Shown: positions 1 to 11,500 of the stretch, one piece after another
How positions within the stretch are numbered: position 1 is the first letter of the stretch
Layout: each line of letters opens with the position of its first letter
Position numbers and translations under genes: made by a program
Notes under the pieces: model-generated
Seen by the model: only the letters and a program-made list of their open reading frames with translations
Told to the model about the DNA's origin: nothing
Database searches by the model: none
Assembly: GCA_034687125.1 (NCBI GenBank)
Contig: JAQGBZ010000633.1
Location: 1 to 24,359, forward strand
Direction of reading: 5' to 3'
Length of the DNA stretch: 24,359 nt
DNA from: Neelides folsomi
Taxonomy: Eukaryota; Arthropoda; Collembola; Neelipleona; Neelidae

Positions 1-1040
1 TTAGTTAAATTTGTAATATTTTTGCGTGCCACACCTTCCTGACCTCCCCACATTGGCTGAGCGGAATAAACGGAGTTGAACAAGAGATAAATTACAATTC
101 CGTAACATTCACTTTCAAAACAAGACTTTGCTAAAAAGTATATCACTTTGACTTTAAGGCTTTAACTTTAAATCTTTAATGCTTAACAGAATTGAAATGT
201 CTTACATTATATAGAGCTTCTTACTGAATCTCCATCTCCCAACATCGAGAATTTCTCATTCATTTCTAAGTCGTGGTTGAAATGAATAATTAATTAAGAA
301 AGACATTCATTGAAACTTTTGAGTTTTGGTCATTTCATTAATGAAAAATGTGTCGAGTGGGCGAGGGGTTTTTTAATATGCGCAACGTGGAGCGTCTGTG
401 GGGATCCAACCGCAGTGTTGAAACAATCAACAAAAACCCCAACAATCCCCTGACTCATTCACAACTTTAAGCCCCGTCATTACAAAACATTTAACATTAA
501 ATTACTTTTTTGATAACCAACCGGGGAACATTTTCATAATATTCAAATATTCAATATATTTGCTAGATCCATATTATTCTCTCCATAAAAATACAGATAC
601 AACTATAAATCTATAAAATTCTTAAGTATTCTTATTTTCAGTATATTTAATACAGTTAGACAGTTACTTATATTTATTATATACTAGAAAAATATTGGAA
701 TAAGAGTATTGGAATTTTATAAGAAATAAGAATGTTATATGAATTTGATACGAATTTATGTAAGATTGTGTTGGATTTCGGTTTGTGAGTGAAGGGAGCA
801 TTTGGTTGAGTATTAGCGGTTTGACTAATAATAGCAATCTCCTCTCACCATCTACGCAACAACTCTTCTCGTGTAAATTCGTACCAACCCACGAGCTCAA
901 TCAAAAACTCCTCCGACATCATTTATTCAAACCATACGGCACAATTTGAATACGAATTCTCGCACATTAAGAATTTCCAACATGGAAAATGCGTGGAGAA
1001 ACTCAATGTCCTTAAACTTGGCAAATTATCATAACTAACC
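1..1040. other. Upstream intron: two skew islands, no gene
   Basis: No coding exon is recognised. Two G-to-C skew islands occur: about 350-480 (GTGGGCGAGGGG on the left, then CCCCAACAATCCCC on the right, switch near 410) and about 700-930 (TGAGTGAAGGGAGC, then CTCCTCTCACC, switch near 835). The rest is AT-rich. Confidence 0.6.
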
Positions 1041-1150
1041 TAAATTATGCGATTTGATAAATAATGCGACTGGATAAATAATGCAAATGTTAAATAATGC
1101 GAACGTTAAATAATGACGATAAATACTGGGAATTAAGATAAATAATGTTT
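1041..1150. repeat. Minisatellite, 16-17 bp unit TAAATAATGCGA..., about 6 copies
   Basis: Successive units begin at 1041, 1058, 1075, 1091, 1107, 1120 and 1139. Each starts with TAAAT and most read TAAATAATGC followed by GAC, AAA or GAA. The last units are shortened or drifted. The junctions create GATAAAT words at 1056, 1072, 1118 and 1137, and unit 3 contains the octamer ATGCAAAT at 1081-1088. It lies in an intron of a GATA gene, so binding by the gene's own product is conceivable but untested. Confidence 0.85.
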
Positions 1151-1155
1151 AATAT

Positions 1156-2600
1156 GCGGGAGATTTGAATTAGTATGAAAAACTTGGTTTTGTGTAAAAG
1201 AATGTAAAAGGAAGATTTGTGTTGTGTGGTAAATCAAAGGTGGGTTTGTGAATTTGCGTGGTTGTGGATGTTTGAGAGTGAGGACAGGGCAAGTATTTAA
1301 ATCTGGATGGAAATTTCTCTTTGCTCGGTGGGAGAAGAAGGTGGGAATGGGTGGAATAAACAAATATGCTCAATTCACACCCAACACAATCTGAAGACAA
1401 ATGCACAGAAGGGAAGTTGATTGGAGATCACCAAAAAAACATTCCCAACAACACATGTTGTTTCCTCTTACTTGTTTTCCTACAAAACTTGAAGTTTCTT
1501 CAATTCTTCTTCTTTACCAATTTCTTACCAATCCAAATCTCGTTTTCCGATACATTCCCCCCATTTAAATGTCGCTATGTCGTTTCATTCTGCTCAGGTC
1601 AAACATTGATTTAACTAATTGAATCAAATACTTCTTTTTATCTCAAAACACAGGTGTACAAAATTGTAAAATCTCCCTTTAGTTTAAATAAAAACTCCCT
1701 CAGTTTCATAAAACTCTGTTAGTTTTGTAAAACTCCCAATTCTTTTTATTTTGTTCCAACGGGAGGGAAATTGATCTTAACTACACATAGGATATATTTT
1801 AATATATATGGGAAATGTATTTAACATGAAGAAAGAATATAAGGAATAAGATAAAAAAAGTATTTGGAGAAGGATTTTGAAGATTGTGGAGATTGTGAGA
1901 ATATAAAAAGCGGATATGTGACGGAGGTTTTTAGTCCTTCCCAAACTCCCATTGTTCTCAAAGGGAGAAGTGTCACTCTGAGCCCTGCAAATGGAAGGGG
2001 GAGTTTGGTTAAGGGCAGCTCAGACATAACCCATTATTCATTATCATACATATACTTAAACCAGTATATTAAATATAAAAAATGAATAAGACAAAAGTAT
2101 ATATCAAAATGATACAAAAACCTACATGTGTATTATATCATAGTTTTTGATATTCTAAAGGTAATGCTCAAATATTCATTGTTACAGATGGCATTTCATA
2201 TGGAGTATATTTCATATAGAGCAAATATCTAAAATAAAAAGTAGGGGTAATTGGTGTGTGTATGAAATGAGGTATTGTTTCCGCCATCTTCTTCTCTCCC
2301 GTGTGTTCAATTCCCCTCCTTGTATATTTTAAAAACCTCCGTTGGATTTATTCCAAGTTCCATAGTCCCTCCCAAATGGGCTAATCCGGAGCTGTGTGTT
2401 TTTATATGAAACCCTGGGGGTCGCATAGACTCCTAATGCTCTCCTTATAAACCTAATGTCCTATCGTCACACTCACAAACCCCACCAACAGAGAAAATCA
2501 TTCACATTATAAACTTCTCTTAATTCCATTCAATCCTATGTTTTAAATTTGAGGTTTTTATATCATTTTAAGAATTTTAACCAACAGGATTTTATATATT
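1156..2600. other. Upstream intron: three skew islands, no gene
   Basis: Island 1150-1560 is strongly G/T-rich on the left (GTGGGAATGGGTGG) and C-rich on the right (CTCAATTCACACCC), switching near 1365. At 1860-2050 there is a mixed G- and C-rich segment without one clean switch. At 2240-2500 a GTAGGGG-led half gives way near 2290 to CCGCCATCTTCTTCTCTCCC. Open frames here are short and unrecognisable. Confidence 0.6.
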
Positions 2601-2672
2601 GTGTATAATGTAAATGATATAAATGTGTATAATGTAAATGATATAAATGTGTATAATGTAAATGATATAAAT
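2601..2672. repeat. Perfect 24 bp tandem triplication
   Basis: Three identical 24 bp copies at 2601-2624, 2625-2648 and 2649-2672. Each starts GTGTATAATGTAAATG and ends ATATAAAT. Perfect identity indicates recent expansion, so copy number is probably polymorphic. Confidence 0.97.
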
Positions 2673-3094
2673 TATATGTAATTGGAGATTTCAAGTTCAT
2701 GGCCACGTGGTAGTTCAATTTGTCTGAAATTGATCAGGGTTAGAAGATAGGAACAAAAGGGATGGAGAAATGGGGGTTGATCCAAAGATAGGAAGAGAGA
2801 TAAAGGAATTGAAAAAATGGAGCATGAAACAGAAAGTGAATAATTTTTGGCATAAGTTTATGGTTAGTTAGTTGATGTAATGGCGAGTTGGAACAAAAGG
2901 TTGTCTAATCACCACCTCACATGAATTCTCTCTCTCTGCCTTCCAATAAGAGAAGGGGAACAAATTTTATACCCCGACCAGTTGAAAAACTCCAGAACCT
3001 CAACCCTTCTTTCCTGTCAACCAAAAAAATAATTCAGCTTGCTATCGAAACCAAAAGACCGGAATGAAAATTCTAAAAATTCATTTTATTCATT
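2673..3094. other. Upstream intron: skew island near 2905
   Basis: 2700-2900 is purine-rich (for example AGGAAGAGAGATAAAGG). After about 2905 the + strand becomes C-rich (ACCACCTCAC, ACCCCGACC, CTCAACCCTTC) up to about 3060. No gene is seen. Confidence 0.6.
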
Positions 3095-3215
3095 AAATAT
3101 CGCAGTTTTTAAAATATTGCAGTATTTAACAATATGTCATATTTAACAAAATATCGTAGTTTTCAACAAAATGTAGCAGTTTTTAACAATATGTCAATTT
3201 TAATAAAATTTCGCA
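3095..3215. repeat. Degenerate minisatellite, 18-20 bp unit, about 7 copies
   Basis: Units start at 3095, 3113, 3131, 3149, 3169, 3188 and 3207. The type unit is AAATATCGCAGTTTTTAA, with variants such as AATATTGCAGTATTTAAC and AATATGTCATATTTAACA. The copies are clearly diverged, so the array is older than the triplication at 2601. Confidence 0.85.
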
Positions 3216-3962
3216 AATTCTAAAGTTTGATATTGTACTATCAGTTTTTTTAGTAATAGCAAGATATAGTATATGTATGAATAGCGGGAAAATGAAAAGT
3301 GTATAGGTTTTTCTTCCTAAAGTGAGGGCAAAGTGGTGTATTGTGTTGTGTCTATAGGAGGTGAATGTGATCCGGTAATCCTATAGAGATCCTCGTCGGA
3401 GTGAGATGGAAATGATAATATCCCGATCGACAATGGAATATGTTGATAACAAAGGTGGAGGATTTTGGAAAAAGTAGGTTGAAGTGTGTGATTTGAAAGG
3501 TGACTTGGCCCCCTCTGTCTGGCAAATTGAGCCCATTGAAAAGAAGCCATTTGGAAGGGAAACATTGGCATTAGGAAAAAGGCCCCGCCGCCAAAGGATG
3601 AGAGAGAAAAACAAGAACTCGATCGTTCCCCCCCAACGGCTTCTCCAAACTTCGGATAACACGGGACATTTTACTTATTGATTACAAGGAGGAACGAAGA
3701 CCAAAACTGCGCGTGTCTCTTTTACGATTAAACTCACAAATTCCCACCTTCATATTTACCAAAATTCCCACCTTGGAAATTAGCCCTTTATTTATCCAAG
3801 ACAATCCAAAATCCAATCCAATTAACTCTTTAAGCAATTTAAATTTGAAATTGGCGCTTTAATTTAAAATTGCTCTTGAATTTTTAATATTCTCTATATT
3901 TAGTGATCATGACAACATTACTAATATTAATTCTCTAAATGTCATAGTAACGCTTATTTAAA
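3216..3962. other. Upstream intron: skew island near 3510-3620
   Basis: 3300-3500 is G-rich (GTGAGGGCAAAGTGG, GGAGGTGAATG). From about 3560 onward C dominates (CCCCGCCGCC, GATCGTTCCCCCCC, TTCCCACCTT). Frames open on both strands over 3320-3680 but match nothing I recognise. The segment after 3800 is AT-rich. Confidence 0.6.
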
Positions 3963-4050
3963 TAATTATGGTTAAAAGCCAAGGTTAAAATGATTTGGTT
4001 AAGCTATGGTTAAGGAAGTTAAAGCTATGGTTAATTTGTTAAAAGCAAAT
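3963..4050. repeat. Degenerate GGTTAA/CTATGGTTAA repeats
   Basis: The words GGTTAAAA, GGTTAAG, CTATGGTTAAGG and CTATGGTTAATT recur at 10-30 bp spacing. No fixed period is clear. It looks like a decayed minisatellite. Confidence 0.55.
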
Positions 4051-4600
4051 GGTTTAAATATAAAAATATAAAGAGACCATATTGAGCGAATCTATTATAC
4101 TGTATAAAGGGTTTAAGCTGTATTTTTCTCTGGGTGAGTTTAGACGTAATGGATTTACTTAAATGGTTTAGGAGTATTAAAAAGGTTTCTTCTTCCAAAG
4201 GCGGAGTGATGATTTAATTGAGTGTAGGGGTTGAGCTGCATTGTGGAGCTAATGGGGTTTAAGGGAAACTTCCCTCAATGGTTCTTCCATTTGTCCAAGA
4301 AGGTAGGGGGATGTCAAGTTGTCACTATTGTTCTGTCACTTCGCCCCTTCTTCGCCCCCACTCCGCCTCCCGATTAACCTTCTACTTCACAATCAAAAAA
4401 TACTCTCCAAGGAATTCTCATCTTTCAACTCCCGCGATCATCCAAAGATTACTAAACCCCATTCAATTCATATAATTTATCCTATTCAATATTTCATAAT
4501 TCCCTCCATATTTATTGACACTTTATTCATCCATTGTTCGTACAGTAACTATAGTAACACTTACCTGTATCAAAAGACTATAACTCGAGAACATGAGGAT
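4051..4600. other. Upstream intron: skew island near 4265-4340
   Basis: The G-rich left half (GGCGGAGTGATG, GGGGTTGAGCTG, GTAGGGGGATG) flips to a strongly C-rich right half (CGCCCCTTCTTCGCCCCC, CTCCGCCTCCCG). No exon is recognised; see the rejected CHYC motif. Confidence 0.6.
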
Positions 4601-4685
4601 TAAATGGAGTATATTAAATGGAGCATATTAAATAAAGTATGTAATGTAAGTATAAGTATGTAATGTAAATATAAGATATAATAAC
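4601..4685. repeat. Short AT-rich duplications
   Basis: TTAAATGGAG(T/C)ATATTAAAT occurs twice in tandem, followed by two copies of AGTATGTAATGTAA. It is a low-complexity local duplication. Confidence 0.6.
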
Positions 4686-5341
4686 TTAAAGATATTTTGT
4701 GTATATTGATGGGATGACATTTGAAGTGAATGGAAATCAATCAGCAAAGAAATGTAAAAAAAGGTTTATTTGTGAGAAAGTGGATCATTCCATTAAACCC
4801 TCGTCCATCTCTCAACTTCCCTTCTTTCAAATGATGTTGGAATTGAAATGGAATGTCGAGGGTTGTTTTTTACACTTCACACAAACTTTGAGAGTCGGAG
4901 AGACAGAAAGAGAAGCGAAAGAGAACCAAAAGACCCATCGACTTCTTTCTCCTAATGAGCCGTAATTCCACTTCCAAACCCATAAACGACACATACGAAA
5001 TTTGTACAAAATCATTTCCTACTCTTCTCCCTCCCTTAAAACACTTTCCAAATACATATAAATACACCATATATAAATAAATAACACATATCAGTGTATG
5101 TATCTGTACATAATGTAAATATCTGTACTTGTACTTGTAGTCAAATTCAATTCCTATGCTTATACTTAAATACTACATCCGATATTTTTACGCATCCTTC
5201 ACTTGCAAACACATTCGGGTCATTTTACATAAACATTTGCTCATCCTCAAAAGAATCTAATTTAGGGAACATGAGGGAGTTTCAAATAAAAAACCATTTG
5301 TTCATTTTGCAAGCTAAATTTATTTTTTAATTAAATTCTTA
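4686..5341. other. Upstream intron next to the C-finger exon: double skew island
   Basis: 4690-5050 alternates G-rich, C-rich, G-rich, C-rich on the + strand, with G-to-C switches near 4795 and 4930 (for example GAGAAAGTGG then CCCTCGTCCATCTC; AGAGTCGGAGAGAC then CCCATCGACTTC). After 5060 it is AT-rich. No exon is recognised. Confidence 0.55.
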
Positions 5342-5395
5342 GTTAGTTTAACTTTAATTGTTAGTTTAACTCTAATTATTAGCTTAACTTACATT
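5342..5395. repeat. 18 bp tandem repeat upstream of the C-finger acceptor, 3 copies
   Basis: GTTAGTTTAACTTTAATT (5342-5359), GTTAGTTTAACTCTAATT (5360-5377) and ATTAGCTTAACTTACATT (5378-5395). The array ends 39 bp before the 3' splice site and contains several CTAAT/CTTAAC words that could act as branch points. Confidence 0.9.
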
Positions 5396-5434
5396 TAGTA
5401 ACTTTGAAACTAATTATTATTATTTTAATTTCAG

Positions 5435-5560
5435 TCTGCTGCCCGACGAGCAGGGACGAGTTGTGCGAATTGCAAAACTACAACAACGACACTTTGGCGT
5501 CGGAATCAAAACGGGGAGCCGGTCTGCAACGCCTGTGGGCTTTACTACAAGCTCCATAAT
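5435..5560 (+). CDS. GATA C-terminal zinc finger exon (internal, 126 nt)
   Basis: The acceptor TTTTAATTTCAG ends at 5434 and the donor GTAAGT starts at 5561. The 42 codons begin [13 protein letters not shown] and end [12 protein letters not shown]. Zinc-binding Cys codons lie at 5462, 5471, 5525 and 5534, with 17 residues between the pairs. TTTTTLWRR and CNAC are the DNA-contacting core of the family. Compared with the vertebrate GATA2/3 finger as I remember it, the visible differences are few: K for Q after CANC, Q for A after RRN, and E for D before PVCN. Starting at SAARR and ending exactly after KLHN matches the conserved GATA1/2/3 exon as I recall it. Both flanking introns are phase 0. 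Confidence 0.97.
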
Positions 5561-8500
5561 GTAAGTTACTATTCACATTACTCCAAAAGTCTCGTCCTTT
5601 AACTTACTGTCTCCAAGAGTCTCCAAAACTGTCCAAAAAACTCCAAGGGTCTCCAAGACACTCTAAAAGATTGGAAACTCTAAAAGATTCTAAAAATTCT
5701 AAAAGACCCAAAGTCTAAATTACTTAAACAATGAAAAATCTCTCGAGTGAGGAAGTAAAGTAAAAGTCTACCTATGCAGTTTGAAGATAGTTGGACATGA
5801 TTTAAAGATACAGTAATTGAAGATAGGTATTTAGACAGATATTTTAGATAGAGGTATTTGTATGGTTATTTGTAAGGGTATTGGTAAGGATGGGTAAAGG
5901 TAGTAGGGAAGTTATGTGAAACGGGAGCAGGAGGAGTGAAGGAGATTTTGGGGCGTTTTGTTGGTGCCAAACTCCCGCAGTGAGCCGTCCGTGGCGACGG
6001 ATTAACTTTCCCAAAAAGTCCCACAGAATCCTCATCCTAAAAGGACGCCCCTATAACTCCCGTCCAACACGAGACATCCACCAACATAGTTAAATCTAAC
6101 ATTGGTTTGATAACCCTGGCGACAGAAACATATTCAATATAGGACAGAATCATAGTCAATATATTACAGAAGAAGGAACTGTAGGACAGAAGAAGGAAAT
6201 ATAGTTTACTATAGGAATAAGATAGGAATAAAGTATAGAAGCTTCTTGGTTGGGAACTTTGTGGATCTTTGTACATTTGTACATGTAATGATCTCCAGGG
6301 GTCCTACGGGACTCGGCGACATTATCCGAATTGTTCAACAGCCCAAATTGTGTCTCTTTTTTAACTTCCTTATGGAATGGGATTGGGCCGTCTGAGTGGC
6401 ATTGGGTCGTCTGGGGAGAAATATGATAATGAAAAAGGAGAATTCCGGCATTCCTGTACAGAGAGGAGTTGAACGTCTATTTGCGTTCTCTCACAATTCA
6501 CCTCTTCCCTTGATGAGTGATCTCTGCCAAAACACTCAATTACTCCTTCCTTATGCTATGAGGGCAAAAGTCTGACAAATGTTTTTAAACACTGAATTCC
6601 TTCGAAAGAGTTCCAGACCTCCGAGTTTGTTCTTTAACCAACATTATTCTATGTAGATCTGTAACTATGAGGAGGATCAGGAACTGTGAAAGTGTTTTGA
6701 GTTAAACATGGAGTGTTAGGGAATTAACCAAAGGGTTTAACTAAAAGGTTAATCTTTAAGTCAAGAGTGATTAACATAATTTTCTTTATCTTAAACCCAT
6801 ATAATGAGAAGAGTTTTTAAACTCAACGAAATTCCTCGTTGACAAATTGTCTTAAGATTACAATTGACATTATCACATAAGAGATAAACATAGGATTCAC
6901 ATCAGATTATCGCAGGTTTTATATCTGAATAATCGCAGGATTTATATCAGATTATCGCAATGTTTAGCCTGATTATCGTAGTGTTTATCGAGATTATCTA
7001 TTCGCATGATTTAGCGTGTTTTGTAAGAATTAGTTAATTTTACAGTGTAATTTATAGTCAATTATGGAATTAGAAAAAGTGTTAAGTTTTAATGGATTTT
7101 GATTCTAGACATTGTTTGGTCAGAGGGCTATTAAATCGTGTGTATTAAAGTGTATGTAAAATGAATTTGATTCCATTGTTGGTTTGACATGGTGTTGGGT
7201 GTGTGGTTTGAGGGTCTTTGTGCTGATGGTCCTATTATCTCTTTTACTACCTCCATCCTTCCATTATCATTGTGTATGAAACCAATTGTTGTTTTATCTC
7301 CAACGTGAAGAGATGTAGTAGACGATAGGCGTCTTTAATATACAAGATACTATAAGAGATACAACACACGCAGGGTTCATATTCACGTATACCATATACT
7401 TAATATATAAAAGTTATAGTTTTTCAGAACTTGGTTTTTCATAGTTGATCATATCATAAGTTGACCATAGTTTAAATGTACATTTACGTATTGTGTATTT
7501 ATGTAGCATATTGGAATGATAATGGTGGGAGTATATAAATACATATAGTGAATGGAGAATGTGGTTCATCTTAATGCAGTTGCATTGTGCGGGTTGAGGG
7601 CCAATTGTCACTGATTTATTTATTTTATTCAAATCGTTTCCTAACTTTGGTCTCCACGGCTGGGCTGAGTAATGGAGGGACTCTCCGGTGGGAGCAGAGC
7701 GGAGACATTTTTTTATTCCTCTTTTATTTATCCTCCTTTATTTATATTCTCCCGAGGTCCCCTTGGAGTTTCATGCTGGCCTTTTCACAACTGACCTCCG
7801 ACCTCCCTCCCCCCCGTTGGTCATTTAATGGAGGAAATCCCTTCACTTACTCAGCTTCCACTTACACCACCTTCTGCGAATGAATTTATATGAAAAAAAT
7901 TGTCACTTTTTTAACACTCCTTGCGACTATTTATAATACACATTAAGTATTCAAACATTCCATTTTTACAGATTTGTATTATTTTTTTTTTTTTATTTAA
8001 TTTAATTTTAATTCATTTTAATCATTTTAAAACTAATATTTATTTAATTGTTTATTTATTTAAATAATTGCGCATTTTTAGTGTTTGGTTATTTAGATGT
8101 TTATTTACAGTTAATTTTACAGTTGAAATTGGAATGGAATTGATTTGAATTTTTGCTTGTAAATGGAGTAGGCGTATTATAGTGAGGATTCTGAGGATGA
8201 AATATTCCGCCCAATTGACCAAACAATTTTCAAATATTTGTATTACTATTTTTCCATTGTAAGAAAAGTATTTGTATTTGAGTTTTGAGTATTTGTATAT
8301 TTCTTTATTATTTGGATTAGTTGTAGGAAGTTAGGCGGAATTGTTGAAGTAGTTTTCTTCTCCTTCTTATTATGATGTAAAAGGAAAAGGACATTTTTTG
8401 AATAGGAGTTGAAAACCATTTGGAACTTTGGAGGGTTTTTAAAGGTCTTTTGTCCTCCGATTGCGTCTGCCGTGTGTCTTTGGACATAATCCCAACCTTT

Positions 8501-11500
8501 GCTTTCATAATAATCCTCATAAGACGCCCATCCGACTAATGGAGCTAATGTTACACATCTTTTATTATAACGGCTTTTAGCTCCTTTACATTCATTGTAA
8601 CAGCTTTTAGCTCCATCAGTTTCTTTTATTCAGTGTACATATTACTATAGTTAATATCTGTAGTAAGTATTTTGTATTATGTACATTATGGAGCTGTCCT
8701 ATTATTAAGTTGTATTTGAGAACTATTCCAATTGTCTCCTCTTTTGAATCGGAGGAGCTGAGTCGGTTTTTTAAAAGGGGAGGAAGTCGGGGACAATCGG
8801 GGTGGGGTGACTGAGATCAAATTTCATGACCAGTTGATACACTTGTACAACGACACGCCGAAACTTGCTTTTATCAATACAACCATTTCCGCCGATACTC
8901 AAGGGCTAACAATAACTCACCCTCTACATAAATATAAAACCCCTTTTTTATTCTTAAACAAATCTTAAATATTATACAAACTCACATTATTTAACAATAT
9001 TTAACATTAAGAATATTTAATATTAACAATATTAACAATATTTATTTAACTTTAAATGTCCTTATATTTAATTATTTAAGAAAGTTACATATATGAAGTA
9101 AGGGAAGAATTGGAAAGACACTTTAAGGATTTTGAAGGTTTGGGAGAGGGAGGATTTTTTTATTGTTTTCCGCTAAGTCGTAGGTTTAAGAGTTGTTGTT
9201 GGATCGGAAGAAGTGTTTGGGGCTGGGGCGGATTTGAGAATCGATTTCCTCTCCCCGTTTCCTCCTAAGTTGAGCGGAAGGAGTCGGACGATGAGTGACC
9301 TAACGACCGAATCGGATACTTCCAAATTGCCTCCATTTATGCTCCCCTTCGCTTGGACAATGAAACACTCACTTGGATAATACCCGGGTTCTTTGAGTTT
9401 AAAAATACAAATACTTTTGTACAACAAGTATAAGATTTTATATTAGGTATTTTGGTTCAATCCTATGGGTTTTTTAATGCTAAGGATTTCATTCACAGCT
9501 ACACTAATGTACCATAGATATATGGGAAAAATCTAATAGTATGAGAATAGAAAGAATGTATATACGAGATATATTAAATAGTAAGAACGGAAGGTTTTTG
9601 TCTTAATGGATATTTTGTATAGGATTGGTCATGTGTTGTGTTTTGTCCAGGAACTGGATTTGTTAGATTTGGACTGAAGGGGATTTGTGTTGGAGACACT
9701 TGAGAAGGGAGTTTGTGTGGCTCCTGGAGAAATATTGCTTTGGATGGGGAAGGGTCGTTTATAAGGAAGGGGTCGTCCCGTTGGAGGAATGTTAAAAAAT
9801 GTCTTGTGTCGGATGAATTATTGATGGAGGTGGACGGGAGGGTTGTTTAGGGTCCCATGTCGCCGGCCGTGTCCCATCAGTCCCGGCCCCACGTCACTCT
9901 CACGTCCGACCCGGCTTCAACCCTCATCCATTCTCAAACAACCATTGTCTCTTCCATTCATTTAATACTTTTTTATTAAAATATTCCTCACTGACGCCAA
10001 CCTCAAGACATCAACACAAATTATGATCCAATACAAATTACACACAATTACAAAATATTCAATTTACAAATTTTCAGTATTTCCACTATTTTTTAACTTG
10101 ATTTAGTTATTTTATGCGTTTTATGCATTTTTAACATTATTTAGCATTTTTATGCATTTTTAGCATTATTTGGTTATTTTATGCATTTTTAACTTGATTT
10201 GGTTATTTTTATTAAATTTTTTGAATTTGTTCAAATTGTAATTGTATGAATATTAAACGAGGGATTTTTAAGGTTTACTTTCCATTGTGGTTGTAAAGTG
10301 TGGCATTGTGAGCGGATTGGATTGGATTGGGTCGGATTTGAGAGGAATCTTATTAAAGGCTTAGGGAGAGATTAAGTTCCAATATAGGTCTGAGTGTGTG
10401 TTGGTGTGGGATGATAGGAACTGAAGAGGTAAATGACTTGTTGCGTGAGGGAACCGATGAATTGATGGATCACCCGCCCCAACGCCCCAATGAGCTCCAA
10501 TCATAAACCAAGTTTATCTCCTTCCCAGCTACTCTTTTATTTAACACTCACAAACTGCCCTTTTTTACTCTCCAATTCACACTTTATGTCTTGAGTAAAA
10601 AATTGCGAAAATGGAAATTCACTCTCTTAGAAATCTAAAAGAAATTTTAACTTGAAAATTGGCGGGGAATTTTTAACTATTTGAATATTGGCGGGGGATT
10701 TTTAATTGTTTGACTATTGGCGGAGGATTTTTAACTGTTTGAATATTGGCGGGGGTTTTAACTGTTTATTTGTCGGGGGATTTGATTATTTGATAATTGG
10801 TTTATTTTTGATTTTTATTTTAGCGGTTTTTGTAGAAATTGGCGGATTTTAGTTAATTGAATTGTTGGGATTGTAATGATGATAAAGGTGATTTTTATGG
10901 TGGTAATAAGCGGATAAATTGTTTATTCAATTCCACTGTGTTTTCTCAATTAAAGTGTGAAGAGGAAGATGGAGGGTGAAAAGGGGAAGTTTAAAGGTCC
11001 GTGTCGACCCTTTTGCATTTTCCTATTGTGGAGGGTGAAGGGCGAGGAAATTGGGATTTCACGTTCATTTTGTATTGGAAGAAGCCCAAAGGACGTCTCT
11101 ATCTTTTCTGGATATTAAAAGTGATCCAAATTGCAATTCATTGTTCCTCCCTGGGTGCCACGAAGCTCATTTTTAAACCTTCGCCCTCCCGCGAGCTTCC
11201 AGGGCCCACAGTTAATTATTCACATTCCCAACTCCCACAAGGACCAATAAAGAGAAAGAACATTTTTTACACAACCACCCTTCGCCCTCAATATCAAAAC
11301 CCGACATTTTTTAATTACTTTGGCTCAAACTCCAATTTTCATTATTAATTGCTTCTTAATACATTACCTACGTTACCATGGCAACTTTGTCGTTCAGGTA
11401 GCTTTGTCGTTACCACTGTAACTTTGTAGTTACCATGGTAGCTTTATCGTTACATTGGTTACTTTGATAATATTCATAGTAACTCCATGGTTACAACACA

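Noticed and set aside
4278..4475. Open frame with SSCHYCSVTSPLLR, superficially like the N-terminal GATA finger start (CVNCGATSTPLWRR).
   Set aside because: There is no second Cys pair (CNAC) at the required distance, no splice sites in frame and no GLYHKMNG-like tail. The resemblance is short and falls in a C-rich skew half.
8764..8969. 68-codon open frame with a fairly ordinary composition ([16 protein letters not shown]).
   Set aside because: It has no ATG and no convincing acceptor, and it crosses an island centre. I do not recognise it.
9454..9463. GGTTCAATCC, similar to a tRNA T-arm/B box.
   Set aside because: There is no A box at a suitable distance upstream and no acceptor stem pairing around it.
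11001..11348. 115-codon open frame on the + strand.
   Set aside because: It opens with GTG rather than ATG, spans a skew island that depletes stops by composition, and shows no recognisable domain.
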